Part shown: in pieces, positions 1-8,500 of the stretch
How the letters are laid out: each line of letters opens with the position of its first letter
Position numbering within the stretch: position 1 is the stretch's first letter
Source of the DNA: a virus
DNA: 27,516 nucleotides
Direction: 5' to 3' (one strand)
IMG/VR virus record: IMGVR_UViG_3300029266_000554
Location: 1 to 27,516 of that record
Position numbers and translations under genes: made by a program
Notes under the pieces: generated by a model
Seen by the model: the letters and a program-made list of their open reading frames with translations, nothing else
Database searches by the model: none
Told to the model about the DNA's origin: nothing

Positions 1-467
1 GACTGATCTCCACCTGATAAGGTAGGGTGATCAGCTGCCATAAGTGCTTTTCCGTCTCCTCCTGGGAAGGAGTTTGAAAAACCATTGTTAAGCACGTTTG
101 CTGCTTTCACTTGCTTAGTAGTCGCCATTGATCTGGCTAAAGCTTTTGTGTATCTTGAAGAAAGACTGTCATAAAGGTTGTCCTCTATTGCTTCTTCAGT
201 TAACGCAAATGCTAAAGCTACAGTTTCGTGGCTGTACCTTGCTGTGAAAGTTTCTTGAGCTGTATCATAAGTTACAGATGAGCCTTCGCCTTTGACGGGG
301 GCTTGTCCGAAACCTGATAACATTACTTCTTCCTCAAACGCTCTGTCTGAATTCTCTGTATCAAAGATTTCAGTATGTTCGTTTTCGTATCTATCGTACT
401 CTAGACCAAAAAGTGCATTCAGTCCTGGTTCGAGTTCTTTTACTAATTGAGCTCTGTTAATTGCCAT
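1..467 (-). CDS. Major capsid protein, N-terminal part (cut by window edge)
   Basis: The open frame starts at ATG 467 and runs off the left edge, giving about 155 residues. The start (MAINRAQLVKELEPGLNALFG) is preceded by AAAGGTGAATTACA, a good ribosome site also seen before the next gene upstream. The protein has an N-terminal helix, a stretch around VTYDTAQETFTARYSHETVA, and then 'ALTEEAIEDNLYDSLSSRY', a pattern I know from Mu gpT-like or HK97-fold major capsid proteins of marine phages. It follows the scaffold and a candidate decoration gene in transcription order, which is the expected place for a capsid gene. The fold assignment is by memory and the missing C-terminus prevents a length check. 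Confidence 0.75.
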   Translation of the reverse strand, partial: MAINRAQLVKELEPGLNALFGLEYDRYENEHTEIFDTENSDRAFEEEVMLSGFGQAPVKGEGSSVTYDTAQETFTARYSHETVALAFALTEEAIEDNLYDSLSSRYTKALARSMATTKQVKAANVLNNGFSNSFPGGDGKALMAADHPTLSGGDQ

Positions 468-480
468 TGTAATTCACCTT

Positions 481-1020
481 TTAGCTATTGCCGAAGACAG
501 AAGCTGGGAACGTTACATAGACTCTAGCGTGTTGCCCAATAGTATTATTTGGTTTCTCTGGGAAACCTACTACTGTTGCAATACCACTAGAAGTTGTAAC
601 TGTTACACCTTCTTTTGATCGACCGTTGTTTGTATTACCTGCAGTTGTACTAATAGTATTTGTTGTGCCGATAGATGCTTGAGTAGGAGTCCCAGTAGAC
701 TGAGCCTCATAAACAATATCTGGATCGACATAAACAAATGCTCTAGCATTTGCAGAACCTAAAGTCACAACATCCGCTGTCCACATGTTCGAAAACACTA
801 CTGAACCGTCTGCTGCTTGGTATTCTACACCGTAAAATACGCCTAGTGGGGTGCCTGTAGCAGTCCCTTGTATAACCAAACCACTCGCTAGATTTACTAC
901 GTCGCCTGAAAAGATCGAGGCATCTGTAGCACTTGCTATTGCAAATTCTTGAGGTCTGATTGTACCACCTGACATATGATAAGCTGGTGTGAATCCATCT
1001 GGGGCGTTTATATTTGCCAT
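481..1020 (-). CDS. Putative head decoration or virion structural protein
   Basis: This 179-residue protein is rich in Ala, Gly, Thr, Ser and Val, with many short beta-prone segments and almost no charged helix, as in capsid-surface or decoration proteins. It begins MANINAPDGFTPAYHMSGG and includes a stretch like PLGVFYGVEYQAADGSVVFS. No catalytic motif is visible. Its ribosome site (AAAGGTGAATTAAA) nearly duplicates that of the major capsid gene 13 bases downstream, suggesting the two are made together in quantity. The gene lies between the scaffold region and the capsid gene. The role is inferred from position and composition only. Confidence 0.5.
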   Translation of the reverse strand: MANINAPDGFTPAYHMSGGTIRPQEFAIASATDASIFSGDVVNLASGLVIQGTATGTPLGVFYGVEYQAADGSVVFSNMWTADVVTLGSANARAFVYVDPDIVYEAQSTGTPTQASIGTTNTISTTAGNTNNGRSKEGVTVTTSSGIATVVGFPEKPNNTIGQHARVYVTFPASVFGNS

Positions 1021-1067
1021 TTTAATTCACCTTTATATAAAATAAATTTTATCTAAGCTCTGAATAC

Positions 1068-1547
1068 TTATTCAGAACCACCTTTACCAAATGTAACCTT
1101 AGTTGACCTATTAGGGTTACTAATAGGCATCACTTGATTACTTTCTCTCATAAGATCATTATCAACTGCTTGAATCTGTTGGTTAGCCATATTTTGATAA
1201 TATGCTCTCCTTTCTTCAACAGTCTCCATGGGCATCTTTGCGAGAATTAAGCCACCGACTCCTATAATGCCAGCATGTTTACCTTCATCAACAGTAGGTG
1301 CTTCAAAATCGGGATGATCTTTTGCACTTACGGGTTCCCAACCTTCACGAATACGTTTTGACATATTCGCTGGGTCACTTCGCCCTATCATTGATTCTCG
1401 TATCCATCTGTACACATAGCCCTGTGGTGGTGTAGGTGCGTCTAATAAAGACGGGGGTTGCCATGGTTTTCGGCGAGATACTTTATCTCGACTCTCAGCA
1501 GATCGTGGACTACGATCTGATTCAGTAGTTTTAATTTCATCTACCAT
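1068..1547 (-). CDS. Head-module protein of unknown function
   Basis: This 159-residue protein has a charged, disordered N-terminus, then RKPWQPPSLLDAPTPPQGYVYRWIRESM, a Gly-rich turn (GIIGVGGLILAKMP) and a helical segment VEERRAYYQNMANQQIQAVDNDLM, ending in a basic Gly tail. I recall similar proteins next to scaffold genes in marine phage contigs but cannot name a function. It has a strong ribosome site (GGAGGACTAAAA) and starts two bases after the scaffold stop codon, so it is translated with head-assembly genes. A role in capsid assembly is inferred from position. Confidence 0.6.
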   Translation of the reverse strand: MVDEIKTTESDRSPRSAESRDKVSRRKPWQPPSLLDAPTPPQGYVYRWIRESMIGRSDPANMSKRIREGWEPVSAKDHPDFEAPTVDEGKHAGIIGVGGLILAKMPMETVEERRAYYQNMANQQIQAVDNDLMRESNQVMPISNPNRSTKVTFGKGGSE

Positions 1548-1549
1548 TT

Positions 1550-2452
1550 TTAGTCCTCCTTAACATGCTTAGCATATTCTTCTAGTGGCACACCTAATCT
1601 TTTCGCTATCGCTACTTGACTCGGTGTGAGTTTTATAGTTCTACGTGATCGAGTTCTAGTAGTTCCAACACCTTTGCTTGAACCAACTACATTCTCTTTC
1701 ACTCCTTTTTGAGTATTCCCTAGTTTATGAGGAAACGACTCAGCAAGTCTTTTATCCACTTCCTTGTAATATTCATCGGAAGTTGGATCGTAACCTTCGC
1801 CTTCTGTGAGCTGTCTATGGAACGCAAATGCTGCAGTTGTCATAGCTAGGTCATCCCCAAACCAATCATTTTTATCTGCCCAAGCTTTTGCTTTTGGATC
1901 AGGCTTAATAGCCTCGGCAGGTTGTTGATTATATCTAGGAGCTACCTGTTGCTCTACCTGAGTAACCTGTTGTTGGACTTGAGGTTCTGGTTCATTAGGT
2001 CTTACCCTTTTTAAACTTTCTTCCTCTACCGCCAACTTTGCTAACTCTTTCTGAGATTCCATTAAAGCATCTGTATCACCCGATTCATATGCTTTTTTGT
2101 ATTTCTCTTGAACTGAGTCTAGCTGAGAAGATACTCGTGTACTGTATTCATCATATAGGTTCTTATCAGTTTTTGAAAGTTTATTTTTGGTTTTGTTTAA
2201 TTCCTCTTGAACAGACTGAGCATAATCTATTGCTGCTTGTTCTCTTCTTTCGGATTCTCTAACTTTATAAGTTAGCTTATTGATACGTTTTTTAACGCCT
2301 TCGCTGTAGTCTTCAATCTCGTCTTCTTGTTCTGATTTCTTAACTACTGCTTCTTGTACTTCAGATTCTAGTTCATCAGTTTCACTCTCGGGAAGTTCTA
2401 CTTCAGTACCTTCATCATCTTCTTCTATTGATTGCATAGCTTCTTCTGCCAT
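1550..2452 (-). CDS. Capsid scaffolding protein
   Basis: This 300-residue protein shows the classic scaffold layout: a very acidic N-terminal third, a long charged coiled coil (about residues 50-150), a Gln/Pro-rich linker, a small folded segment around WADKNDWFGDDLAMTTAAF and ESFPHKLG, and a basic C-terminal helix (about 268-296, with TIKLTPSQVAIAKRLGVPLE) of the kind that binds the major capsid protein. No serine-protease motif is visible, so it is not an obvious protease-scaffold fusion. The ribosome site is AAGGAGTAAAAC. It lies upstream of the capsid gene in the late operon. Confidence 0.75.
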   Translation of the reverse strand: MAEEAMQSIEEDDEGTEVELPESETDELESEVQEAVVKKSEQEDEIEDYSEGVKKRINKLTYKVRESERREQAAIDYAQSVQEELNKTKNKLSKTDKNLYDEYSTRVSSQLDSVQEKYKKAYESGDTDALMESQKELAKLAVEEESLKRVRPNEPEPQVQQQVTQVEQQVAPRYNQQPAEAIKPDPKAKAWADKNDWFGDDLAMTTAAFAFHRQLTEGEGYDPTSDEYYKEVDKRLAESFPHKLGNTQKGVKENVVGSSKGVGTTRTRSRRTIKLTPSQVAIAKRLGVPLEEYAKHVKED

Positions 2453-2479
2453 GTTTTACTCCTTGTGTGCGTAATGAAA

Positions 2480-2941
2480 TTAAGCTGATTGTATGTCTTC
2501 GGGATTCGAGACAACAGCTAAAATTTCATCATCGTTTAATAAACGCAGTTCGCCACCCTCAATTTTGAGTCTAGCTCCTGCATACCTTCCAAATATAACC
2601 CAGTCTCTAGGTTGACACCATGGACCTTCAGGGAATTTATTCCCATCACGATATGCGTCTGGACCGAGTGATACCACAAACCCAACATTAGTACCAATAC
2701 GTTCTTTTTCTAGTACTGAGTCTGCTAAATAAATACCGCCTTTTGTTTTCTGTTTAGGACTAAAAGGAAGTATCAATATTCTATACCCTGTAGGTTTAGG
2801 AAGTTTAGATTGTAACTCTTTATCTTCGTGAACACTTTCGGGGTTTACTGTTTCTTGTTTTTCTGTAGGTTCTATAAATCGCTCTACTTTATTTGGAATT
2901 GGTTCTCCGCCTGAACCAAAGGCTTTTATGTTTTTCGACAT
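2480..2941 (-). CDS. GroES-like co-chaperonin (Cpn10 fold)
   Basis: Of 153 residues, about 49-145 match the Cpn10 beta-barrel: PTGYRILILPF, then a mobile loop (63-74, with KTKGGIYLAD, the 'GGI-hydrophobic' tripeptide that contacts GroEL), then VGFVVSLGPDAYRDG, RDWVIFGRYAGARLKIEGGE and NDDEILAVV at the end. The first 48 residues are an extra, probably flexible, extension absent from bacterial GroES (about 97 residues). By analogy with T4 gp31 it would cap host GroEL during folding of the capsid protein; its position inside the head module supports this. The start overlaps the preceding stop by one base (TAATG). Confidence 0.85.
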   Translation of the reverse strand: MSKNIKAFGSGGEPIPNKVERFIEPTEKQETVNPESVHEDKELQSKLPKPTGYRILILPFSPKQKTKGGIYLADSVLEKERIGTNVGFVVSLGPDAYRDGNKFPEGPWCQPRDWVIFGRYAGARLKIEGGELRLLNDDEILAVVSNPEDIQSA

Positions 2942-3114
2942 TATTCTTCATTATCCTTGTGCAGGTCTTTTAATAATGAGAGAGTAAACGACAGACCTGT
3001 AATTTCGCCTACTATCTTTTGGTAACCTTCAAAATTTTGAACACCGCCACCAGCAAGTGCAGTTTTTAATTGCTCTTGTCTTTCTATAATTTGTTTACGT
3101 AACTTATCTAACAT
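2941..3114 (-). CDS. Small coiled-coil protein
   Basis: This 57-residue protein (MLDKLRKQIIERQEQLKTAL...) has an N-terminal heptad-like helix, a short Gly turn (AGGGVQNFEGYQ) and a second helix ending in an acidic tail. The frame extends upstream to a TTG at 3156, but ATG 3114 was chosen: it lies five bases past the preceding stop and has AAGGA upstream, though at a long spacing. It is not recognised as a named family. Its place between portal and scaffold genes suggests a small virion or assembly component. Confidence 0.55.
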   Translation of the reverse strand: MLDKLRKQIIERQEQLKTALAGGGVQNFEGYQKIVGEITGLSFTLSLLKDLHKDNEE

Positions 3115-3119
3115 TTCAA

Positions 3120-3383
3120 TTATTTTTTCCTTGACTTCGCACCTGAACATTTCCAACGCTTACGTGATAGATTGTTAGGAGTGTTAGGGTCATTTTGTTT
3201 CTTTTTAGAAAGTCTTTTTTTGATACCTAAACTCCTCGCACAATATGAATCACCTTTAGAAGTTCCTGGCTTAACTCTGGGTCCACCACCCTTGGCGTTG
3301 CCTGCTTGTCCATAACTAACCTTTTTACCAGACTTAGTTACTTTAACTTTTGCCTTACCTCTTCTTGGTGTTGTTTTAGCCAT
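3120..3383 (-). CDS. Very basic small protein with NNLSRKRWKC motif
   Basis: This 87-residue protein has a Lys-rich N-terminal half (KTTPRRGKAKVKVTKSGKK), then KGDSYCARSLGIKKR and a C-terminal motif NTPNNLSRKRWKCSGAKSRKK. The two cysteines and the PNNLSRKRW block recur, to my memory, in small proteins of marine phages; no function is known to me. ATG 3383 was chosen over ATG 3410 because it gives the 8-base overlap (ATGGCTAA) with the upstream stop used repeatedly in this genome. The strong positive charge fits DNA binding or a virion-internal role. Confidence 0.65.
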   Translation of the reverse strand: MAKTTPRRGKAKVKVTKSGKKVSYGQAGNAKGGGPRVKPGTSKGDSYCARSLGIKKRLSKKKQNDPNTPNNLSRKRWKCSGAKSRKK

Positions 3384-3669
3384 GATTTTGTGATCTTCTA
3401 CGGTTGGCATTACCTGCCATTACTTCTCCGCCTTTATGCATCATCTTAAAATCTTTTCCTGATATTTTACCATCTTTGTTTTTATCTAATTTTTTCTGAC
3501 CACCGTGTAGTTCTCCACCGTGTGATTTCTTAACAGTTTTTGCAGCGTCTTTAAAATTCTGTGAAGTAGGTGCACCTTTAGATCCAGGTTTTCTCATTTT
3601 TTCACCTGAGCCTGCTGCTATTCTTTTACGTTTGGCATCTATGTTCGCGTATAGTCCTGGTCCTGGCAT
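3376..3669 (-). CDS. Basic small phage protein with EF-hand-like loop
   Basis: This 97-residue protein begins MPGPGLYANIDAKRKRIAAG, continues with SGEKMRKPGSKGAPT (a motif I recall from small proteins of marine phages), and contains DKNKDGKISGKDF at about residues 62-74. That segment matches the EF-hand calcium loop pattern (D-x-N-x-D-G-x-I-x-x-x-D). The end repeats AGNANRRR, also present in the protein encoded two genes upstream. The start overlaps the previous stop by one base (TAATG). Function unknown; a calcium-binding virion or assembly factor is only a suggestion. Confidence 0.65.
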   Translation of the reverse strand: MPGPGLYANIDAKRKRIAAGSGEKMRKPGSKGAPTSQNFKDAAKTVKKSHGGELHGGQKKLDKNKDGKISGKDFKMMHKGGEVMAGNANRRRSQNHG

Positions 3670-3851
3670 TATTTGTTAAACCCCTTGCCTTGTGTTGCTG
3701 CTCCGCAACCTCTAGCCATTCCTCTTTTAACTTTACCACCGTTCTCCAATTTGACAACTGGCATCCCATCGTTCATCATTTTGGCTTTGCCTCCGTTCAT
3801 CATCTTTTTCTTTTCGCCACCACGGTTCATTTTTTGCATGCCTCTATTCAT
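3669..3851 (-). CDS. Met/Gly/Lys-rich mini-protein
   Basis: This 60-residue protein is of very low complexity: repeated MNRG, MNGGK and NGGKVK units, then ARGCGAATQGKGFNK at the C-terminus, a tail I recall from other marine phage mini-proteins. The ribosome site AAGGAG lies seven bases before ATG. The start overlaps the upstream stop by one base (TAATG) and the stop overlaps the downstream start in the same way, so three consecutive mini-genes are translationally chained. No known function. Confidence 0.65.
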   Translation of the reverse strand: MNRGMQKMNRGGEKKKMMNGGKAKMMNDGMPVVKLENGGKVKRGMARGCGAATQGKGFNK

Positions 3852-4045
3852 TACGGTCTCCTTAATTGTTTTTTGGTGTCTGTCATTGAACTTCCACCCA
3901 TGTTCATTTTCTTCATTTTTGAATTTTTCATTATAGAACCGTCAGGCATTTTATGATACCCTTTAGGTACTTCTCCACCGTTTTTCATGCGTCTACGATT
4001 AGCGTTACCGCCCATCATTTCTTCAAAGTTAGCTTTATTCAGCAT
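3851..4045 (-). CDS. Mini-protein with GGNANRRR motif
   Basis: This 64-residue protein reads MLNKANFEEMMGGNANRRRM, then KNGGEVPKGYHKMPDGSIMKNS and MNMGGSSMTDTKKQLRRP. The NANRRR motif is shared with the product of 3376-3669, and the NGG/MGG units resemble the product of 3669-3851, so the three look like a family of related low-complexity proteins. The ribosome site is AGAGGTGAAA. It starts just after the portal stop codon. Function unknown. Confidence 0.6.
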   Translation of the reverse strand: MLNKANFEEMMGGNANRRRMKNGGEVPKGYHKMPDGSIMKNSKMKKMNMGGSSMTDTKKQLRRP

Positions 4046-4048
4046 TTT

Positions 4049-6487
4049 TCACCTCTGGGTATTATTGTCAGAATCTCTGACGTCTTTTAGTATATCACGA
4101 TAATCCTTACGCATTTCACCTTTTTCTTTCATTAGGGAATCTTCCCTTTGTTGAGCTATTTTCATTTCAGCTATCGCTTCTGTTGATTGTATCTTAGCTA
4201 CATCAATTTGTGCTCTTGCTTGATCGTTTTGTGATTTCTGTTCTATTTCTGCTTGTTTTAATTGTACCAGAGGTTGAACTTGTGCTTGTTGTGCTTTTAT
4301 TTGTTCTGCTTCTGCTAATGCTTGTGCTTGACCAGTTACTTGTTGTGTAGCTTGTGCTGCTTGAGTTGCAATCTGGTTCATAACTTCTGGAGGCATTTCA
4401 CCTTCACCCATCTCTGGTAATGGTTGACCCATAGCTTGTTCTATCTGTTGTTTATACTTCATAGCTTGATGTTCTTGTATATTAGCTTGAATAGTAGTTT
4501 GAGCAGTTTTGTTTTGTTGAACCATTGGGTTCTGTAAAAAAGAACTATGAGAAGTTATGTACGCGTCATGATTTTGGAATATGTACGCCTGTATAGGCTG
4601 TCCTGTTAGTGCTGATTGTTGCTCAGTAATAGGATCTCGGGCTGGCACTTCCGCTTGAGGAGGTAAAAGACCGTCTATATTTTTAACTTCTAAGGCTTCA
4701 TACATACGTTTGTATGCTTCTCGTAAATCATGTAATTCTGGTGCTGCACGAGCCATTTCAAGCTCTTGTTGGGCTAACATTACCCTTTGTGCCATACTAA
4801 AGATATTTGGGTCACTAACTGGTAAAATGTCTACTTTTGCGTCAAAATCGGTTGATTTTACCTCTCTAGAGGCTCCAGGGACGTCATATGGGTAAACAGG
4901 GGGTAAACTCTTAGAAAATATGTTAGCTAACATTCTAAACTCTTTTTTCTGTGCATAGTGCATACGTTTGTGTATAGCACTCATAACCTTAGTTCCACGC
5001 TCTAACATAGCTACTGTGGTGCCTACTGGTAGCTGTTGAGAGCCAATATCACCTACATTCATGTCCGCAATTGAAGCAAAACGTCTTCCAGAGTCAATAA
5101 TTGTGCCTAAAAGTTGACTTAACACGTTACTAGGCTCTTTATATGGTAAAGGCATCAATGCATCACGTATTACGCCTCCTGGAACGTCAACATCTCTAAA
5201 TTCTCCTGGTCTAAGTGGCTCATCTTCGCCTTGAATCCTCATTCCACGTGCTTTAAACCCTGCTGGTAGGTTACTTAGTGTGCCAGCGTCTACTAATTGA
5301 CGTAAAATTGATGTAGCAGACTTAGTTAGCCCTCCAATCATGTGAATTAAGCCAAAACCGTAAAATCCAAGTCCTGGGAGGAACTTATAGTGTACAAAAT
5401 ACTCTTTTTTGCCGTATAGTTGGTCTTCTTCTTCCCAATTACGTCTTATTGAAAGTATTTCGTTCTTTTCTTCTAAAATTGTTACTACATAAGGTACAGC
5501 AAAACCATATTCGTCGTCTTCACTGAGTTCCAGGTTGACATGCATCTCTAAAACTGAATATTCATCATAATCTGTCATTGAAGGGGATAAACCTTGTAGC
5601 TCATCGATCTTCTCTTTTGCTTCGTTGTAGTCCAAATCTGCGTCTGCGTCACCTATTTCGGTTTCTCGGTAGGTGCCATTCATCTGTAATTTCTTTAAAT
5701 CATTACCAGTCATGGTCATAGCGTGGGTAAAACGTGGGCTGGTCTCTAAATCAGTAGTTTCATAAGCTACCACTAAGTTTTCTGCTTTTACTAAACGGCT
5801 AGTTGCTCTACCTAGTAAGTTGTCGTAGTAGACTTTTTTAAATGCACTACCAGCTAAAGGTAGATAAAATAATAAGCTGTCCATTTCTGGGTCATATTCT
5901 TTCATGACCTCAGTAATTTCATAATTCATGAACTCTTTAACACGTTGGCTCTGTGCCATTATCTCTGGAGTTTCTGCACCCATAGCCCTAGTTTTGACTG
6001 GACCTCCTGGGGGTAATAACTCTTTGTATGATTGTGCTTGAAACTGGGTTGCTGCTTCTGCTAATAGTGGATGGTGGACGCCTGTTGCTCCTGGGAATGG
6101 TTCTTCTCTTTCTGAAGTTTTTATTCCTAGTAAATCTAAACCGTTAGTAAACGTTTCTAGCCAGTCTTTACGTGAATCTTTATCTGAATCGTAAGCGTCT
6201 AAAAGTTCACTAGCTAATGTTGATAAGTCTGAGGGATCTAAAGTTTCTGCAAGATTAGATTGATGATCTACTACTTCTGACTCTTCGTCATCAAATAATT
6301 GTGACACGTTACCTTCATTGTCAAGTTCAAATGATGACATCATTTCACCTTGAATATCCATTTCTTCTGGTAGCATTACTTCAGTTGGTGCTCCTTCCAT
6401 CATAGGTTCAGCAGCCAGTTGCTCCATTATCTCAATATCTATGTTTCCTTCTTGATCAACATTCAACGGTAATTTTTCTATAGCCAT
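4049..6487 (-). CDS. Portal protein
   Basis: This 812-residue protein has an acidic N-terminus, a conserved block about residues 125-215 (EPFPGATGVHHPLLAEAATQ, then LLPPGGPVKTRAMG and DPEMDSLLFYLPLAGSAFKK) and a central region with GRRFASIADMNVGDIGSQQLP. The long Gln/Ala-rich coiled-coil C-terminus (about 650-800) recalls the C-terminal barrel of P22-type portals. It would form the dodecameric vertex through which TerL packages DNA. The gene starts two bases after the TerL stop, in the classic terminase-portal order. It is longer than most portals; the acidic N-terminal 90 residues and the coil account for the excess. Confidence 0.85.
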   Translation of the reverse strand: MAIEKLPLNVDQEGNIDIEIMEQLAAEPMMEGAPTEVMLPEEMDIQGEMMSSFELDNEGNVSQLFDDEESEVVDHQSNLAETLDPSDLSTLASELLDAYDSDKDSRKDWLETFTNGLDLLGIKTSEREEPFPGATGVHHPLLAEAATQFQAQSYKELLPPGGPVKTRAMGAETPEIMAQSQRVKEFMNYEITEVMKEYDPEMDSLLFYLPLAGSAFKKVYYDNLLGRATSRLVKAENLVVAYETTDLETSPRFTHAMTMTGNDLKKLQMNGTYRETEIGDADADLDYNEAKEKIDELQGLSPSMTDYDEYSVLEMHVNLELSEDDEYGFAVPYVVTILEEKNEILSIRRNWEEEDQLYGKKEYFVHYKFLPGLGFYGFGLIHMIGGLTKSATSILRQLVDAGTLSNLPAGFKARGMRIQGEDEPLRPGEFRDVDVPGGVIRDALMPLPYKEPSNVLSQLLGTIIDSGRRFASIADMNVGDIGSQQLPVGTTVAMLERGTKVMSAIHKRMHYAQKKEFRMLANIFSKSLPPVYPYDVPGASREVKSTDFDAKVDILPVSDPNIFSMAQRVMLAQQELEMARAAPELHDLREAYKRMYEALEVKNIDGLLPPQAEVPARDPITEQQSALTGQPIQAYIFQNHDAYITSHSSFLQNPMVQQNKTAQTTIQANIQEHQAMKYKQQIEQAMGQPLPEMGEGEMPPEVMNQIATQAAQATQQVTGQAQALAEAEQIKAQQAQVQPLVQLKQAEIEQKSQNDQARAQIDVAKIQSTEAIAEMKIAQQREDSLMKEKGEMRKDYRDILKDVRDSDNNTQR

Positions 6488-6489
6488 AA

Positions 6490-8004
6490 TTAATAATAAC
6501 TTATTTTACGTTTGTAGTATAGGTCGTCTTCCTCCCAATCACTAGGTAGTTTTACAAAACCACCTTGTCTAAATCTTAACATAGCTTGAGTGGTTGAGTC
6601 CACTAGGTCATCATGATCACCAGCTGGAAATACAGCACACTCTTCTATAACTTCGTTAGCCCATTTAGTGTCAGGTGCCCAAACCATACCTGATTCAAAT
6701 AAAGGGGTACTAGCGTTTACTCGAGCAATCTTATCATTTCCTTTAGAAGGAGTAAAGTTTTGAACGGGAATACCTATATTTCGTAGTTCTTGGGTCAGTG
6801 GTATTCCTGTTGCTTTAGCTTCTATAATTACTGTGTCGGGGTTCCATTCGTGATATTGTTCTAGAGCTACGCCTTTTAATTCAGGGAACGAATATTTACC
6901 TTTAATACAGTCAAGTAGAATAATGTGGGCTGTTCTGCCGTCGTATATATTTTCGCCTATTGTGCCTTCTGGGTAAAATACTCCCCATGTAGTTATAGCT
7001 GAGTAATCTGCAGTAGAACTTTTTAAAAAAGCAGTATCGTAACTTTGTATTAAATAATCACAGGTTGGTGGTTTATCTTTTTCCCATTGTTTCCACCACT
7101 CACGCCTTATTAGTGCACCCTCTTCACTAGTTGGATTCTGCATGTATTGAGCGTGCCATTTAGGACCGCCACGTAGACTAGCTTTTACGCCTTCTAGTTC
7201 TTCAAGTTTCCAGTATTCTGGCCATAGTGGTTTACCACTCGGCAGTATCGCTGGTAATTCTATAACTTCCCATTGATCAGCTTTAGGATCACGTGCTGCA
7301 TCTTTTAATAGTTTACCTGTTAAGTCGTTGATATTCCAACGCGTCATAACGATAACTATGGCTCCTCCTGGCTGTAGCCTCTGACGTGGACCTGAGGTGT
7401 ACCAATCGTAAGTATCTTCCATGGACTTTGGGTTCATGGCGTCTTGTTCACTGTGTGGGTCGTCGATTATGAATAAATCCGCTCCCCTACCCGCTAATGC
7501 TCCACCAACACCTGCAGCATAATATTCACCTTTTAGTTTAGGGTTACTCTTCATTTGAGTTTCCCACTTACCTGCTGCTTTTGAGTCTGGGTTAATTAGT
7601 ACGTCAGGGAATATCTTTTCATAGTCTTCGGTTAACATTAAATCCCTAATCTTACGACCAAACTTAACGGCTAAATCTGCCGTGTGGGTTGCTTGTAGTA
7701 TTTTTAAAGCTGGGTTACGACCTACTAGATACGCAGGAAAGTAATGACTAGCGAACTCACTTTTAGTATGACGTGGAGGCATATTGATAATGAGGCGTTT
7801 TATTTTACCTGTGGCTATACGGTCAAAGGCGTCTGCCATCTTTTTGTGGTGAGCACCGCCAATAAACGATGGCCATTGGTCTATAACAAAGTTCATAAAT
7901 CCACTTTGACAGCGTTCTACTTTTTCTATTTGTTCTAACCTTTCAGCTAGTTCTAGATGTTCTTTTAGTACCGACTCGGGCAGTTCGTTTAAATTAGAGT
8001 CCAT
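6490..8004 (-). CDS. terL: Terminase large subunit (TerL)
   Basis: This 504-residue packaging motor and nuclease has a Walker A-like motif PPRHTKSE (76-83), Walker B LFIIDD followed by PH (about 178-184), and the coupling motif VIVMTRW (217-223). The RNase H-like nuclease residues are D323 (QSYDTAF), E395 (VIIEAKATG) and the D463/D465/D466 cluster (GDHDDLVDS). Length is normal. It overlaps the upstream unknown gene by 11 bases and is followed by the portal. The small subunit is not adjacent; a candidate lies at 16372-16848. Confidence 0.95.
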   Translation of the reverse strand: MDSNLNELPESVLKEHLELAERLEQIEKVERCQSGFMNFVIDQWPSFIGGAHHKKMADAFDRIATGKIKRLIINMPPRHTKSEFASHYFPAYLVGRNPALKILQATHTADLAVKFGRKIRDLMLTEDYEKIFPDVLINPDSKAAGKWETQMKSNPKLKGEYYAAGVGGALAGRGADLFIIDDPHSEQDAMNPKSMEDTYDWYTSGPRQRLQPGGAIVIVMTRWNINDLTGKLLKDAARDPKADQWEVIELPAILPSGKPLWPEYWKLEELEGVKASLRGGPKWHAQYMQNPTSEEGALIRREWWKQWEKDKPPTCDYLIQSYDTAFLKSSTADYSAITTWGVFYPEGTIGENIYDGRTAHIILLDCIKGKYSFPELKGVALEQYHEWNPDTVIIEAKATGIPLTQELRNIGIPVQNFTPSKGNDKIARVNASTPLFESGMVWAPDTKWANEVIEECAVFPAGDHDDLVDSTTQAMLRFRQGGFVKLPSDWEEDDLYYKRKISYY

Positions 8005-8500
8005 ACTTCAACGGCATACTTGCTATTCCACCATAGTTCATCTTCTTGGGGTTTACTAAGTTTTCTAAATAATCATCTAACTTGGAATATGCTTCTTGGT
8101 TCTTACCTATAAGAGTACCTAATCGTCCGCTTGCGTTGGGATTATTCATTATGTCGTTGTTGTAAATATCATCAAGCCTCATTTTATCTTTCATAATTTT
8201 AGGCTTTATTACTTTGAATGCTGCTGTTTGTTCTCCTTTGCCCATGCCTTTTAAAGCGTTAACAACTTTTTGGAGTGCAGGAAATGCCTCTTCTGTATCT
8301 AGACCTTTAGGAAAAAGTTTTAATAGACCTTTAGCTGGACCTGTGAATTTTCCAGGACCCATTGCCATGTTTGCCATTTTATTTACTAGTCCAGGTTCCA
8401 TAGATTGTAAAAGATTATCTTTAGCCAATACTTTATTAAGACGTTGTAGTGCGTCAGAATCTTTTTGAGATTCGTACTTTTCTAAAAAACTTTCAGCCAT
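7994..8500 (-). CDS. Unknown protein upstream of TerL
   Basis: This 168-residue, mostly helical, basic protein contains LQRLNKVLAKDNLLQSM, a Gly/Lys/Phe-rich stretch (AMGPGKFTGPAKGLLKLFPKG) and a C-terminal tail KMNYGGIASMPLKYGL. The GGIAS-type tail is a feature I recall in small marine phage proteins. Its position next to TerL might suggest a small terminase, but it lacks the typical LTPKQ/AGYS signature, which is found in another gene. The ribosome site AGGAG lies seven bases before ATG, and the start overlaps the upstream gene by eight bases. Confidence 0.6.
   Translation of the reverse strand: MAESFLEKYESQKDSDALQRLNKVLAKDNLLQSMEPGLVNKMANMAMGPGKFTGPAKGLLKLFPKGLDTEEAFPALQKVVNALKGMGKGEQTAAFKVIKPKIMKDKMRLDDIYNNDIMNNPNASGRLGTLIGKNQEAYSKLDDYLENLVNPKKMNYGGIASMPLKYGL

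Noticed and set aside
3673-3956. Two hydrophobic plus-strand frames (87 and 88 residues)
   Set aside because: They are antisense to the Lys/Met-rich mini-genes; complement of AAR and ATG codons gives Phe, Leu and His runs. No ribosome site supports them.
7994-8500. Small terminase by position next to TerL
   Set aside because: It lacks the HTH signature of TerS, which is clear in 16372-16848.
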